From Calycina herbarum (taxonomy: Eukaryota; Ascomycota; Leotiomycetes; Helotiales; Pezizellaceae): DNA of 64,000 nt. Positions 23,401 to 35,289 of this stretch are shown in pieces. The notes beneath the pieces were generated by a model. The model ran no database searches. It was not told the origin of the DNA and worked only from the letters and a program-made list of their open reading frames with translations. The first letter of the stretch is position 1; each line of letters opens with the position of its first letter. The translations under genes were made by a program, and so were the position numbers. Location: contig LLEY01000052.1 in assembly GCA_001414485.1 (NCBI GenBank), forward strand, positions 248,001 through 312,000, in the 5' to 3' direction.

Positions 23401-26400
23401 GCAAGCCTCTTGGTTGAGCAACGTGCGAAAAGAGAGTTGAACAACCACAAACAATACTTGGAACTCGTCAGGCTCATCGGCCGCAAGTCTTTGTATTCGG
23501 ACATTCTAAAAGAAACATATGTCAGCGCTTTTAGGTTGTTGAACTCGGAAGGAATTGCACAACCTGGATCTCAAAATGATCGTAACCTCCTCACTAATCT
23601 TGCAGTCTGGCTCGGTATGTTGACTCTAGCTCGGGACAAACCCATAAAACACCAAAATATTGCCTTCAAGCAACTGCTCATGGAGGCCTATGACACAAAA
23701 CGACTCGTCGTTGTCATTCCATTTGTGTGCAAAGTTCTTATTCAAGGCAAATACTCTACAGTCTTCAAACCTCCCAATCCTTGGATTATGGACATCATTC
23801 AGCTCTTGGTGGAATTGTATCAGCACGCCTCGCCTGCAGACCTGAAGCTCAACCAAAAGTTTGCAATCGAAGTACTATGCTCCGAATTAGAGGTGGACCG
23901 CGACAGTATTGAGACTACGGGTGAGATATTGAATCGGGCACCTGTCGAGGAGGCCACAGATGTGATGTCCGCCGAGGTCATGGAGAGGTTTGACAACTTG
24001 TCCATGAATGGAATAGCACCTGGTCTGGGAAGTGGACGATTTTCGCCCGAGCAGATTGCCAGATCTCTACCGGACCTTGGACCAGATCTTAGCCTCCCAC
24101 CAGCCAACGATATGGTCAACCAACCTCGCTTACATGAAATTCTGAGAACTGCCATCACCCGCGCCGTAGCGGAAATCATCTCTCCAGTCGTCGAGCGGTC
24201 CGTTACCATTGCCGCTATTTCAACTGCGCAAATGATTCATAAAGATTTTGCCACGGAGCCTAATGAGGAGAGGGTTCGTGCAGCTGCCATCAACATGGTT
24301 AAGAAGACTGCGGGAAGTCTTGCTCTTGTTACGTCCAAAGAGCCATTGCGAGCGAGCATGACCAACTATATCCGATCAACCTCAGGCGAGCTTTCCCAAG
24401 GACTTCCTGAAGGTACCATCATCATGTGTGTCAATTCAAATCTCGAGTTGGCCTGCCGCCAAGTAGAAAACAAAGCAGAGGAACGCGCTGTGCCTGAAAT
24501 TGAAGAAATGATGGAGCATGAGCTTGAAAAGCGTCGCCTGCACAGACAGTTTAAACCTAATGAGCCCTACTATGACCCAGCGGAATTGAGCCGTTGGTCA
24601 TGGACGATTCCGGCGCCTTATAAGCTACAGCCGTCCATGGATGGTCTAAATCCAGAACAGATGGCCATATACGATGAGTTTGCCCGTCAACCACGCCCAC
24701 AATCACTTTCTGGCACAACCCATGTTGCTTCGTCCTCCGATGCTACAAGATCTATGGCAAATGAAATCTTACAAGATCAGTATTCAGCAGTACCACATCT
24801 CCCTGCACCCGCAGAGCCCTCTAATATGGCACACGTCAACAATCACCAGGTTCCATATACACAGCCAAATGCTAGCATGGTCAATGGCCGACTTCCCGTT
24901 CTGGCACAGATGGACCCAAGAAGTCTTTTGGAAAAATTTGAGAAGACGCTTCACGAACTCAAGCGCGTCACAGCTGAAGCGCCGGAGCGCCATTACAAAG
25001 ATATTGGTCGACCCAACCAGGTTATCGACGTCTTGGATTCCGTCTTTAATTCAATTTTCAAATGTGCCCATATTCCCGGAGACTTGGATATTACGATGGT
25101 GGACCAGTTATGTGGCTTCTTATTCAGTGGACTCACTCAGGACCTTCTCATTGAATGTCTAGTCGTCGCGTTGACGCAGATTATCAAAGCAGGCGATAAG
25201 TTCACCAATCGTATTGCTCTCCGAATTGGCCAGCAGCCAGGTGATGCATTTATCAATGTGCCACTTGCAGCCGCCTTGATCGACGTGGGAATGCTCGAGT
25301 GGCAACGCGTGGACTCGGCTACCTCAAAGGCAATACAACTACGCAAAGTGGAAGCACTCGAGTTCTTGATCGCTATGGTCGAGAAATTCTTGTGCGGGGA
25401 GAACCCTTCAGCTCTTTATGCCGATCTCGCACGAAGTTTGGAAGTCGCCTGGGTATGGATAGAAGAGGAGCCTGCGATGGAAATTGGACAACAACTCAAG
25501 CAATCTTTTAAGACCTCTGGAATTCTTCAGCTCGGCAGCCGAGTCGTCGACGATCGCCTTTCTGTTCTTCAAAGCCAGATGGAATACGTCTTTGAGGAAT
25601 GGATTCATCTTTACAACAACCCAAATGCTTCAGAGAAGGCCTCGGGGGAGTTCATTACTCAAATGTACAAAAAGCAACTGATCAATGATCGTGATGACTT
25701 GTGCGTCTTCTTACGAATCTCACTTGATTTCGCAGTCGAGAAATTCGATCATACGGTGCAAGTCAGCACTATCAACGAAGCTTATGTCCCAATCGATGCC
25801 TTGGCTAAGCTTGTTGTACGACTTGTTAAACGACCAGAAGAAGATGGGGAGGTCAAGAATGATAGAGCGGCTTACCTTGGTACCATACTTTCTCTGGCTG
25901 TTCTGGTACTTAACCACCATCACCTCATGCGTGGCGAGCTTTTCAACCAAAGAGTCTTCTCCCGCTTCTTCTCCACGATGCTTGGCGGGTTGAAACCTGT
26001 CGATGGTGATGCCTTGACTGATGGGGAATATCACAACATTCTGCTTACTTTCAGCCACAACCTTCTCAAAATCCAACCGACAAACTTCCCTGGATTTTTG
26101 TTTGCCTGGCTTGCCTTGGTCTCTCACCGCGACTTCATGCCAAATATTTTGCGGCTATCGAATCAAGCTGGCTGGGAGACTTTCGTGAACCTAATGGAAA
26201 GCTTGATGGTTTATGCGGGAGAACTTTTCAAACCACTTCACTTGACGGAACTTGCCAAACGCCTTTATGGTGGAGTGCTCAAAATCCTCGTGGTTCTACA
26301 ACATGACTTCCCGGATTTCGTGGCAGCTAATCACTCTCGACTTTGCGCCAATATTCCAGGTCACTGTATCCAACTTCACAATTTGATACTCAACGCCAAT

Positions 26401-27169
26401 CCGGCTCCATATTCAAAGATGCCGGATCCACTCCAGCCAGGATTAAAAATCGATCGTATCGAGGAGATTCGCGAATCCCCAACAATTATGAATGATGTGG
26501 AAGCTACATTGCAACAAAGTGGTCTACTCGAGGTTCTCGACCAAGCATTACACAACGGCCCCTCGGAAGATGCCGTGGCTCACATTGCACATGCCATTCA
26601 GCGAAAGAAAGGACGTCAATCTGGTCTCGGTTTTGTCCCAATCAATGTTGATACAAAGTTGGTCGAAGCACTTGTTATTTATGTTGGCATTCATTCAATT
26701 GCCAGAGCTACACAGAATGTTACTCCGACATTCGTTTCGAGTTCTCCTGACGCTGCGTTACTCACCATGCTCATTCATGAGTTACGTCCGGAGGCGCGCT
26801 ACTTCCTGCTGAGCAGTATGGTTGACCAACTGCGATATCCAAATACCCATACCCACTACTTCAGCCAAGCTTTATTGGAAGTGTTTGGAAATGACATGAA
26901 TGATCAGGAAGAGTCCGATATTCGTCAGCAGATAACTCGCGTCTTGCTTGAGAGATTGGCTGGGCAGTGGCCTCAACCCTGGGGACTCATTGTTACTATT
27001 CATGAGCTTGTCAAGAACGACAAGTACATGTTTTTCGAGCTGCCGTTTATCAAATCAGCCACTCCAGACGTAAGTTTCTACTGGAACCGAATTAGCAATA
27101 GTAGCTAATTTGAGTTTTCAGGTTGCTGAACGTTTTGCGGCTATTGCGGCTCGTCCTTATCCAATGTGA
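20401..27169 (+). CDS. not1: CCR4-NOT complex scaffold subunit Not1
   Basis: Four exons (introns 20656-20758, 21084-21136, 27070-27121) encode 2186 residues, the usual size for fungal Not1. The first exon gives a Ser/Pro/Gln-rich start followed by LTKIVVAQVYLILSTIKED, the N-terminal helical repeats. The central part carries the MIF4G region that binds Caf1 and the DUF3819 region that binds Caf40 (NDMVNQPRLHEILRTAITRA, then AISTAQMIHKDFATE). The C-terminal superfamily homology region (LFAWLALVSHRDFMPNIL, ELRPEARYFLLSSMVDQLRYPN) binds Not2 and Not3/5. The final 15 codons lie in a tiny last exon after a 52-bp intron and read VAERFAAIAARPYPM. It organises deadenylation and transcript control. Caf40, its direct partner, lies upstream at 7312-8547. 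Confidence 0.96.
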
Positions 27170-28252
27170 TCATAGAGCAGCTCTATCGATTATCTATCCA
27201 GTCATTGACATGAATGACACCATCCACCTCTCGACTTCTCCCTGGTCACGTCGCTCTCCCTCTAATCAGGAAACCACTGCCATCAACAATGCGGCTGGCT
27301 TTCTAAATGTTGCATATTCTATCAAGCACGACCGGCGTTCTTTGTCACAGAAATCATTTCCGGATTTGTTCTCTGCATAGCGAGCGAGGGGGTGGGAATT
27401 ATTTGCAAGACTTTGCGGCACTTTGGGGGGGCGGGGGTTTTAGGGAATTGAAGGTCTCTCTCACTTAGTTAATGCATACCTACGATAATGTTTCCTTTTT
27501 CTTCTTCTTCTTTCGACCTGCTGCTGGGCCCATTTCTTGTATTTGAGAGAACAGGATTGAGGGCGAAAATTCTTCTTTTTCGGGCATGGAGGGCGCGGGG
27601 AATTAAAACAGAAATAGGCGTGGGCACAGGGTCTTTGCTTAGCTGGCTTCATAGTTTTTTTCGGTGTTCCTAAGCAGTGGTTCTCTGTTGTTGTATCATA
27701 AATTCGGAGTTTTGATTGTTCTTTGAGCTCCGTTTGTATGTGTGAAGTGAAATTATAATACCTTGAGCAGATCGGTTTTGGGCGAAATTTTGACTGAATG
27801 TGTTGTGAGAGATTTGGTGGCCATCCTTGATACATCCTCTTGCCTTCTTGATTGATCGCTTGACTGGATTCTTTCTTCTAGTTGGGACAATTTGTGGAGA
27901 TTATCCTAAATGAGTTGGAGAATTGGAAATTAGAGTTCTTCATTCTTCGAGCCTTCTCGGATAATGGTCCAAATTATCCTTGACTGCTTGATGTATGACG
28001 CAGAATAGTAGTAGAATAACCTGAGCACCTTCCATGACACGCTATTCATGGATCAACATCGCATATTCACAAATTTGGCATTGCTGTTTCCAGGTTTTGC
28101 GAGAATTATACATGCTCTTCATGAATAACCGGCTGACTAGCCTACATAATCCAATCACGTAACCCAAGGGCCAGGCGTCGAAAGATATATTTCTCTGAGC
28201 TCCATTTGAACTTCTAGCTCAATATACTTCGTCTTCTTCGAAGGCCAACACC
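27170..28252. other. intergenic region
   Basis: 3' flank of Not1 (Gly-coding-like runs of G near 27427) and upstream region of the next gene. No gene or repeat recognised. Confidence 0.5.
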
Positions 28253-28801
28253 ATGGAAGAAGCCACAGTGGTTGATAACCCTCATACCAGAAACTCGTTC
28301 AATGGTAGTCAGTATTCAACAAACGGTCAGGCTATTCTAGTCTTTATCGATCGAGCCAAACAATATTTTATCGCATATGCTATGGACAAGGGGGGGAGAA
28401 ACCAGCTCTTGTTATACCAATTCAAATTCGAAGACAAGACGAAAGATCCCTTCTCACTTCCGCGACCTCTCATCACCGATGGAAAACATAGCGGCGAAAA
28501 GTCCATTGTCGCTATACTCACCGAAAACTTTAACTCTGAACAAGTAGGAATTCACCTCATCTACCCAGAAAAGGGGATAAGCGAGAATAAAACTGTTCTT
28601 ACCGGATATTTCGCTCAACTACTGAAGAACTCTTCTGTTATCAAAGCGGGCTTTAGCTTTCTTGGAGAAGAAAAGTGTCGTAATGGGGATGCTTTTTCTC
28701 TTGGGTTTACGGCGAATGGTGTTGTTCTGAGAGGCGGTGAGAGTGGGTACGAATATCCTCTCAGCGACGCGGTTCAAAGGGTCAGGATGAAGACACAATG
28801 A
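28253..28801 (+). CDS. uncharacterised 182-residue protein with an in-frame 3' extension
   Basis: A single exon opens at an ATG in good context (CACCATGG). I do not recognise the family. The sequence alternates hydrophobic and polar residues (QAILVFIDRAKQYFIAYAMD, VGIHLIYPEKG) suggesting beta strands, has no signal peptide or membrane segment, and ends with YPLSDAVQRVRMKTQ. The stop TGA (28799-28801) is followed by 83 further open codons in the same frame, ending at 29053. That stretch may be a long 3' leader by chance, or a readthrough or formerly coding extension. Confidence 0.6.
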   Translation: MEEATVVDNPHTRNSFNGSQYSTNGQAILVFIDRAKQYFIAYAMDKGGRNQLLLYQFKFEDKTKDPFSLPRPLITDGKHSGEKSIVAILTENFNSEQVGIHLIYPEKGISENKTVLTGYFAQLLKNSSVIKAGFSFLGEEKCRNGDAFSLGFTANGVVLRGGESGYEYPLSDAVQRVRMKTQ

Positions 28802-29130
28802 TTGGGGGCTGGTTGCTTAGGGATTTTCTTTAGATATACTTCGTATAAGGGGTTCAGTAATTCGGTAAAGGTCCTCCCTGATCACTCTGTGTATATTGCC
28901 CCTCAGTTACTGTTCTGGGAACAAAGGAAGAAAGACTCGAAATATGCGAGTTTTCTGGAACAATCTAAACCATTGTCCGAAAAGCCTCGTGCAGTTGCTA
29001 ATATGAGAACTTTATTCTCGGAGCTCTGTTGGCACAATGAACAGTCGAGGTGAGTTGGTGGGAAGCCGAAAAAGGAGGACGCGCGGTTCCTAGATACTTA
29101 CAAAACCCAAAGTATCACCAAAAATCCAAT
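28802..29130 (+). other. in-frame open extension after the 28801 stop, then short intergenic DNA
   Basis: From 28802 to 29050 the frame of the preceding gene stays open and encodes plausible protein text (VLPDHSVYIAPQLLFWEQRK). No ATG begins it, so it would be translated only by readthrough of TGA or if the upstream stop is a recent mutation. The remainder up to 29130 is the 3' flank of the convergent minus-strand gene. Confidence 0.35.
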
Positions 29131-29579
29131 TCAAACATTCTCCAGCTCAATGGGTTTACCTCTAACAGGTTGGACTTCTCCCTTCTTCTCCCTGTCATTT
29201 CGATACAAATAACCCTTAACCTTAGCCCACCCTTTCCTTCTCTTCCCGCTCAAAACAACCCTGTTCTTCGCTTCTGAAAGCCAAAGACGAGCGATCGCAA
29301 TACCCGCTACACAAGTCAAAAAAGTCAATTCGATATTCTATCAAAGATTTCGAAGAATTATGTACTTGAGACGCCAGCAGCAATGAATATTATTCCCAGG
29401 ATAAGAAAAAAACCTGCTGGGTTCCTGGAGCTGAAGATACTTGGAGATGATTTTTCAGGGGAAGTTGTGCTTTTGGTGGTGGCGTTAGAGAGATTGGGAG
29501 AAATTTCAGTGGTCGTGTTACAGATTGTGGTAAATGCCCCGACTACGGTACAGCTTGTAATGGTGGTGACGACTCCCAT
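29131..29579 (-). CDS. small single-pass membrane protein, member of a local decayed family
   Basis: Two exons (intron 29307-29365) encode 129 residues. The N-terminal ~55 residues are Thr/Ser-rich with potential N-glycosylation sites (NTT at 21, NAT at 32). Residues about 56-71 (GFFLILGIIFIAAGV) form one membrane span, followed after the splice by a basic tail (SGKRRKGWAKVKGYLYRN). The charge pattern predicts the tail in the cytosol. No known domain. Homologous but broken sequences occur at about 30197-30640 and 41183-41655 in opposite orientation. They match around the start codon, and the 30 kb copy also shares the leader CATCTTCCAAACT. This supports the strand, start and second exon chosen here. 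Confidence 0.65.
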
Positions 29580-30196
29580 TTTGGCGATATAGTGAGGCTT
29601 TCCAGAGAGTGGTTTTTCGAATGCAGTTTGGAAGATGTAAAGAGACGAGAGTGTATTGTTTCCAAACTTTGAGCAAACTAGACTGAGATTAGCTATATTA
29701 GTTGGTAGGCACCCGTCATTTCTCAGGTCATTTGGCCTTGGAAGACTAGGAACTAGTCAGATTTAAACTAGTCTTTATTCCCAGTACATCATCCTATCCT
29801 CTCTAAACCTTTGGCACTGGTGGTGGATACAACACAAGATGCTTCCAGTGCGAGTTTCGAGCAAACCCAGATTTGAGGGCATGGAATCAGAGTTCTCCTA
29901 ACACGAAATTCATATTGGTTAGATACACTTTGTCCTGGAATTAATTGCTTTTTGCAAGAAATGCCATGACTGTCGACGGTTTTAATATTTATCACTTCTG
30001 AAAACATCTTAGCGGCAGTGAAACTAAATTCATGTTTCTTTAGTTGTACTAGTCTGTAAGGTTTAGGAAATGACCTCAGAAAAAGCTCAAGGCTAACACC
30101 AACTACATTCTCTGGTGACAATCTACTTACCACCCGCTGTTTAGCCCTGAGAGAGAATTCATCTTCCAAACTTCATTCATTAGAACGAATACCAAA
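29580..30196. other. intergenic region between the membrane-protein gene and its decayed copy
   Basis: The two related sequences are head-to-head here, so this stretch holds both upstream regions. No additional gene is recognised. Confidence 0.5.
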
Positions 30197-30640
30197 ATGG
30201 GAGTCATCATCATTTCCGTTCCAACTGCACCGCAGTCACATCTTCCACTACAATCTACAACACCACACCCAGAAATTACGCGAGGGAAAATCTTCGTCTG
30301 ACAGCAATACCACTTACTTTTGTTGTGTTAGGACGTAAATACTCTAACTCCTGCAGCAGAAATTTCTCAAATTGACATTTCTGTCTGTTCAGTATTACCT
30401 GGGGTGTTGTTTGGTGCTGGGCAGGGAAAGATCTAGGTAGGGAGGACGGGATGGGATAGGACTAAGGGTTGGTATTCTCGAAAGAGGGAACAGACGAATC
30501 AGCATTGGGAGAAAGTTAAAGGCTGGTTTTGTCGAAGTCGCGTGGAGGAGGAAGAAAAAGCTGTCAAAGCTGTTGAGCCCCTGCCTTTTATCGAGGGTTT
30601 CGTCACATTGGCAGTGATGGGTGTCTGTGATGGTGTATAG
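30197..30640 (+). pseudogene. decayed relative of the small membrane-protein gene
   Basis: From the ATG at 30197 (context CAAAATGGGAGTC, as in the gene at 29579) the sequence aligns with that gene, but a 2-nt length difference near 30222 shifts the frame away from the ATG, and the membrane-span codons are missing. Downstream, the text WEKVKGWFCRS (near 30514) matches WAKVKGYLYRN of the intact gene in the equivalent frame and continues into an extra Glu-rich tail shared with the copy at 41 kb. Alternative splicing that would rescue it is not evident, so I call it a pseudogene. Confidence 0.5.
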
Positions 30641-31226
30641 AAGTATCCTAAACCACAACGGCAATGAATGGAAGCCTCAAAATCTACACTCTATAACCCC
30701 GTTTCTCTATGAAATTATTTTCTTCTGAGGAACCTTCAGTTACCTGGATATGATTTTTAAAGTCCCAATGCATTTGACATACCCAACAGAAATTCCCCAA
30801 AATCCAAAGAAAAGAATTAAAAACCCACTTACTTTATCCACCAATAAAAAGGAACGTGTGAAAAAAACCAATTTGCTTGTATAAAAGTACACAACTATAC
30901 TCACAATGATATGAAAAGCTGCTTTCCACGAAAAAAGGGACTATCATAGTACAGCTCAAGTTCTACCAAACCAAGCAGCATGAAAAAAGCTCCTTCCCAA
31001 CGCCATACACCAATTGAAATGCTCGTCCTTTCCTCTCCTTTTTCTGCTGCCGCTCTGCTCTTTATTCCTCCATCCTGGTTTCATAGCTTCTTTCCCTCAT
31101 TCCCGCAAGTAGTTTCCTCCAGCCAGTGATTCACCACTCACTCCCTCCATACCATACCCATTCATCAAGGTTCTCCACATATATCAATCCTTCGTTCGAT
31201 CTCTCGGTCGCTCGTTCGTTGGCAAA
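30641..31226. other. intergenic region
   Basis: AT-rich, then C/T-rich 3' flank of the Tvp18 gene. No gene seen. Confidence 0.5.
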
Positions 31227-31935
31227 TTAGATGATCATCTGTGCAACACCTTGTCCACCAAGCGTCTTACTTCCCACGAATCCCTGACCCTTGATACCAG
31301 CGAGGGCATAAAAGCCAGCCGCCAAAGTCAAAAGAATAGCCGCAGCAATCAAACTCGAGGCCTCGACGATAATGCTGAGCCATTGGATGATACCCATAAC
31401 AAGGTAGATTCCAGCGCGCATGTAGTTTGTGGTGAATCGGCGCATGAAGGTGTCGAATTTGGAGGAGGTAGGACAGATGCGGAGGAGGAGTGGGATCTCA
31501 ATGAAGATGATGAGGAAGGAACTCGCGCTGTTTGTTTTTGTTAGTTTGGGGAAGGAAGGGGGGGCAGAGATGGGGAGACTTACAGGCAAAGAGCCCCAAA
31601 GAGAATCATCAAGCTGACGTGAAAGAGATGCGAGATTCCAAGGGCGAAACAGAGGAAGATGCATAGTACTCCGGTCCTACCATCAACCAAATTGTTAGTA
31701 ACCATCTACAAACATCCCTTTCAATCTGTCTTCCCAATATCCTTTCAGATTGTGCAGCCCTTCTGTAGACCGGAGAGTGTTGGTGGTGCTCCGATCTAAA
31801 CACGCCTTGTGGTATGTAACTTACCATTGACCATAAATACCTACAAACCACGAATTAGCCATCTGCCATTGATACCTCCATCTCTGCGGAGCACCTACTG
31901 AAATTTCTCGTCGCGAACTCTTCTGCGATCGTCAT
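31227..31935 (-). CDS. tvp18: Golgi membrane protein Tvp18
   Basis: Four exons (introns 31841-31898, 31677-31824, 31528-31583) give 148 residues. Exon 2 is only 16 nt (31825-31840). The start MTIAEEFATRNFSIYGQW, the segments LCIFLCFALGISHLF, SSFLIIFIEIPLLLRICP and RAGIYLVMGIIQWLSIIV, and the C-terminal FYALAGIKGQGFVGSKTLGG are diagnostic of Tvp18, a four-span protein of late Golgi vesicles. Family length and membrane topology fit fully only with the micro-exon included, because it supplies IYGQ and part of the codon for Trp. Its exact role is poorly known; yeast Tvp18 co-purifies with Tlg2-positive vesicles. Confidence 0.95.
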
Positions 31936-32973
31936 GTTGGCGTGTTGGAATCGATTCCGGGGTAGTTCAAGGTGGTAGTGTGTACTAGAGCAAATGCGCC
32001 TTGGCGACTTTTGGCACGATCCGTGGGTACTTCTTATTTCAGAGACGTGAATGTATCGTATTCGTGAATCGGAAAGTGAGATTCGTGATTGAGGGTAGCG
32101 GTAGGCAGTTTGATGGGGGAAAAAAGGAGAGGGTTTGGTCTGATGTTGGGTTCCTTACAAACTGTAAGAAAGAAGTACGTGGTAACGTGGCTGCGGAACT
32201 AGCGCAGTCGCAAGCTTCTGAACAAGGCTGAGAGCTGATCCCCAGGCAACGAAATTCCAGGGGTTTACACAACAAAATAGCGACTCGGCTCATTGTTTGA
32301 CTTAAATTGTAAGAGGAGATTCCAATCTCCCAAAGATATAGAGTCACGAATAAAGTTACAAGTCCACTCAGTTGTTATGGTATATCAGCCATTTTACCTT
32401 CCTCTTTGGTCGAGAGAATTCCGGAGCTGTGTATTGCCGTGTTTTCTGTCACGTCTCAAACCATCAACCCTTAGACTTCCATTTCTTCATGCTCACCTAG
32501 CTTCTCAAATCGGATCTCTCTCATGGGAGTTCTAGTTGGTCATTTTCTATAGTCCGATCACCAAGCGCGCAAGCTGTCATCTCCTCATAGCCTCAATGGT
32601 TACACCAGTTGGTCTTTCAAGAACACGTTGCGCAGCGACGGACCCAAGGTTGTCACCTAGAAGATGGGTTGTTGGGTAGCATCTGGAAGACTGCTGCAAA
32701 AGATGGAAGCCTAATCGTGTACGAATTCTGTCCTGTTAGGCGCAAGAATGAGCAAAGAAGCGGCCGCGTAATGTAAATCACGTCGCGCATAGGCCGTGGG
32801 GGTAAAATGTCTACTCTAGATTGAGAGACGAGAGTCCTTCATGATATACTCTGCTGTGCTGGCCACAGGTTTACTCCTCTAAAATCCAGAGATAGCCCTT
32901 CCAGAAACCTCAATATTGTCTCCTCAACCAGATTCCGTGGCCCAAAACACACCACCCACCACCATATGCCAAT
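31936..32973. other. intergenic region between two minus-strand genes
   Basis: Promoter of Tvp18 and 3' flank of NTF2. No gene or repeat recognised; the open frames here are short and overlap on both strands. Confidence 0.5.
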
Positions 32974-33760
32974 TCATCCGAATACCAACTTGAAGACGTC
33001 GTTGAAGATGAAGTAGCTTCCGGCGCCATCTGGGAGGAGTTGGAAGGTTTGGCTGTAGTTCATCGGTCGCTGCTCTTCATCGACCTGGATTTCGGACTTT
33101 TGTCAGTATTGGAATTTGCGACAGCGCGGGGTGTAAATCTGGACTTGGTCTTGATTTCGAACTTACCAAGAGAGCTCCGGTAACAAGGATTAAGATGCCG
33201 CCAGTTGTGTTGGATGGTTGAGCATCAAGGGTTGATACTGCGTGCTTGACCTTTTGGAAAGGAAGACTCTGTAAAGGAACTGGTTAGGGCTACTCAATTT
33301 GTTGAAGACTTGCGCAATCTTACTGTAAGTTTCTCAACAATAGCCCCTGCGCCACCGATTGAGGACGACTCAAAAGTCAACATGGACTCTTGACGCTATG
33401 CCAGTAAGTATGCAGTTATTCCTATCTCTTGCCTGAGACTCACGTATAGAGGGGCCAACTTCGACCGGTCCTCGTCGAACTGGTTGTAGTAGTATTCAGT
33501 GAACTGCTCTGCAGGATTCGGTCAGCCCTGTCACGGCGCATATGCGGTGGCATGTTTGGAAGATAGAGGTATTCGGATATGGAAGCGCATGAGTCTGCAG
33601 TCTGCAGAGCATCATGTATGTAGGGAAGTGCCACTCACTCGCGATATTTGTGAAGTCTAGCAGGAGTGTTAGCAAATGGAGGAATATGACGCCCATGCGC
33701 CGAGAAGTAGACAAGCAGAATCAGTGTTAGGAAATAGTGCGCGAATTACTTACCTGCCAT
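32974..33760 (-). CDS. ntf2: nuclear transport factor 2 (NTF2)
   Basis: Six exons (introns 33657-33753, 33509-33638, 33396-33443, 33269-33323, 33085-33166) encode 124 residues, the standard length. The first coding exon has only 7 nt (ATGGCAG). The protein starts MADFTNIAKQFTEYYYNQFD, continues with RSKLAPLYRQESMLTFE and LPFQKVKHAVSTLDAQPS, and ends SYFIFNDVFKLVFG. This is the NTF2 fold that carries Ran-GDP into the nucleus through FxFG nucleoporins. Every junction restores family sequence without leftover bases, so the six-exon model is strong. Confidence 0.96.
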
Positions 33761-35289
33761 CTTGTCTTTCTGCCGGACAAAGTCTTCTGGTAGATGTTCT
33801 GCTCGAGGTGTTCTGTTGCGGGTTTGGTGTTGCTTGGTGGGGGTTTGAAATGGAGGGGAGGATGAAGTGTACTTGGCCTGAAATGGCCTAGCGGCTTGGC
33901 GTGGTTCGACTACTTTAGGCCGCTTTTCTTTTTCTGCCCAACTTTTCTTCTGCCAACACTTCCGTCACCTTCACTCGCCATTCACAGCATCTGTTATTCC
34001 TCGACCCAGAAGCAGCCAGAAGAGCGAAGAAGGTCAGACTGCTCTCTGGGTCCATGAGGCTGCCACCACGAGTCTCCGTCATGTTGAGCCTCAAGAGCAC
34101 ATGATATTCTCTACCTAGGTGTCACGGTACTTTTTGTGGACAGGCCTTTGCTAATGAATCACGAAGTACTAGCAGTACAAAACCCATGGTACGTTTTCCG
34201 AAAAAAGATTTCCCTCTCTCCAGCTCCCTTCACAATGACGATATCTTTGCCTTAAGAACGGCCAAATGAAAATTCATGATTATTCAAAATAGCATGTCAA
34301 GCTCAACAATCTGAGTCCTCAAGCTCTATCTTTTTTCTCTATGCTGCTTTGCATCGTATAGTAGCTAACGAAAGAAACAGGTTTTCATGAATAGCTTCAT
34401 AAGAAGTTTGGTCATTGCTCCTCGGCGGCAGCCTTTATCTTATTGTGCGAGATGTTTTCAGAAAAATAACAACGTTTATTCGAGAAAAAGTCGAGTATCC
34501 AAAACTTCTCGAACAACGAATTTGTTTGATACAGTGGGTGATCGAGAACAATAACTGGGCCTTTTACTTATCCAGATACCAACACTTGATAGAAGATGAT
34601 GGAGTCAATTTTGACCTGGGATGGTTTGTGTTTTTATGTTGAAAGCAGAGCCAGGGTTTAGTAGTAGAATAATAAAATGTTGATTTTCAAATATTTCTCT
34701 TCCATAAAATACCCCTAGGCTCAAATTATGAACTTAAAGATATACCTACTAGTCTATTTAATAAAGAAGCAGTATTGGTGTGAACATTCACTCAGGATTC
34801 TCAATCAGATGATTTATTAATAATGTGACTCTTGACTCTTGACTTAATCTAGCATCTCAATTTTGGCCTAATGACGGTGAAGTTTTGACGTGTGACACTA
34901 ATGCGCGTCTGCCACCAAGTGCCAGCCGCGGAACCGACTTGCCATATTGTTGCTACCCACCCCAAAGCAAATCGGTCTTGACAACTCTCGCTTTCAAGTC
35001 AACCACCAATCTGCAAGTCAAAGCAATCGCAACCAAGGAGCACTGCTTTTCGCAGTCCGCTCACCGATCTGATCTACTTGCACTCTTTTCAATACAATAC
35101 AATACCCCATTTCGCCCGGGAGCTTTGATACCTCGAATCCTCAGCCTCCCCACCGCCCACCAACAATCCGCGAAACCTCACCCTCGAGAGCTCTCGAGAC
35201 TGCGAAACACGCATCTCGAAGTCGACATCTTCCTCCCCGCAATCCACCTGCTGCGCAGCTTCGGTTGCCGCGGCTCCAATTGAAGCACT
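33761..35289. other. intergenic region between divergent genes
   Basis: Shared upstream region of NTF2 (-) and the DUF7918-type gene (+). The centre (about 34100-34870) is AT-rich. The last ~400 bp are C-rich leader. A 75-codon frame near 34415 begins with TTG and lacks features, so I do not annotate it. Confidence 0.5.

Noticed and set aside
20401..27169. Many antisense and alternative frames over Not1
   Set aside because: They are shadows of a long conserved coding exon.
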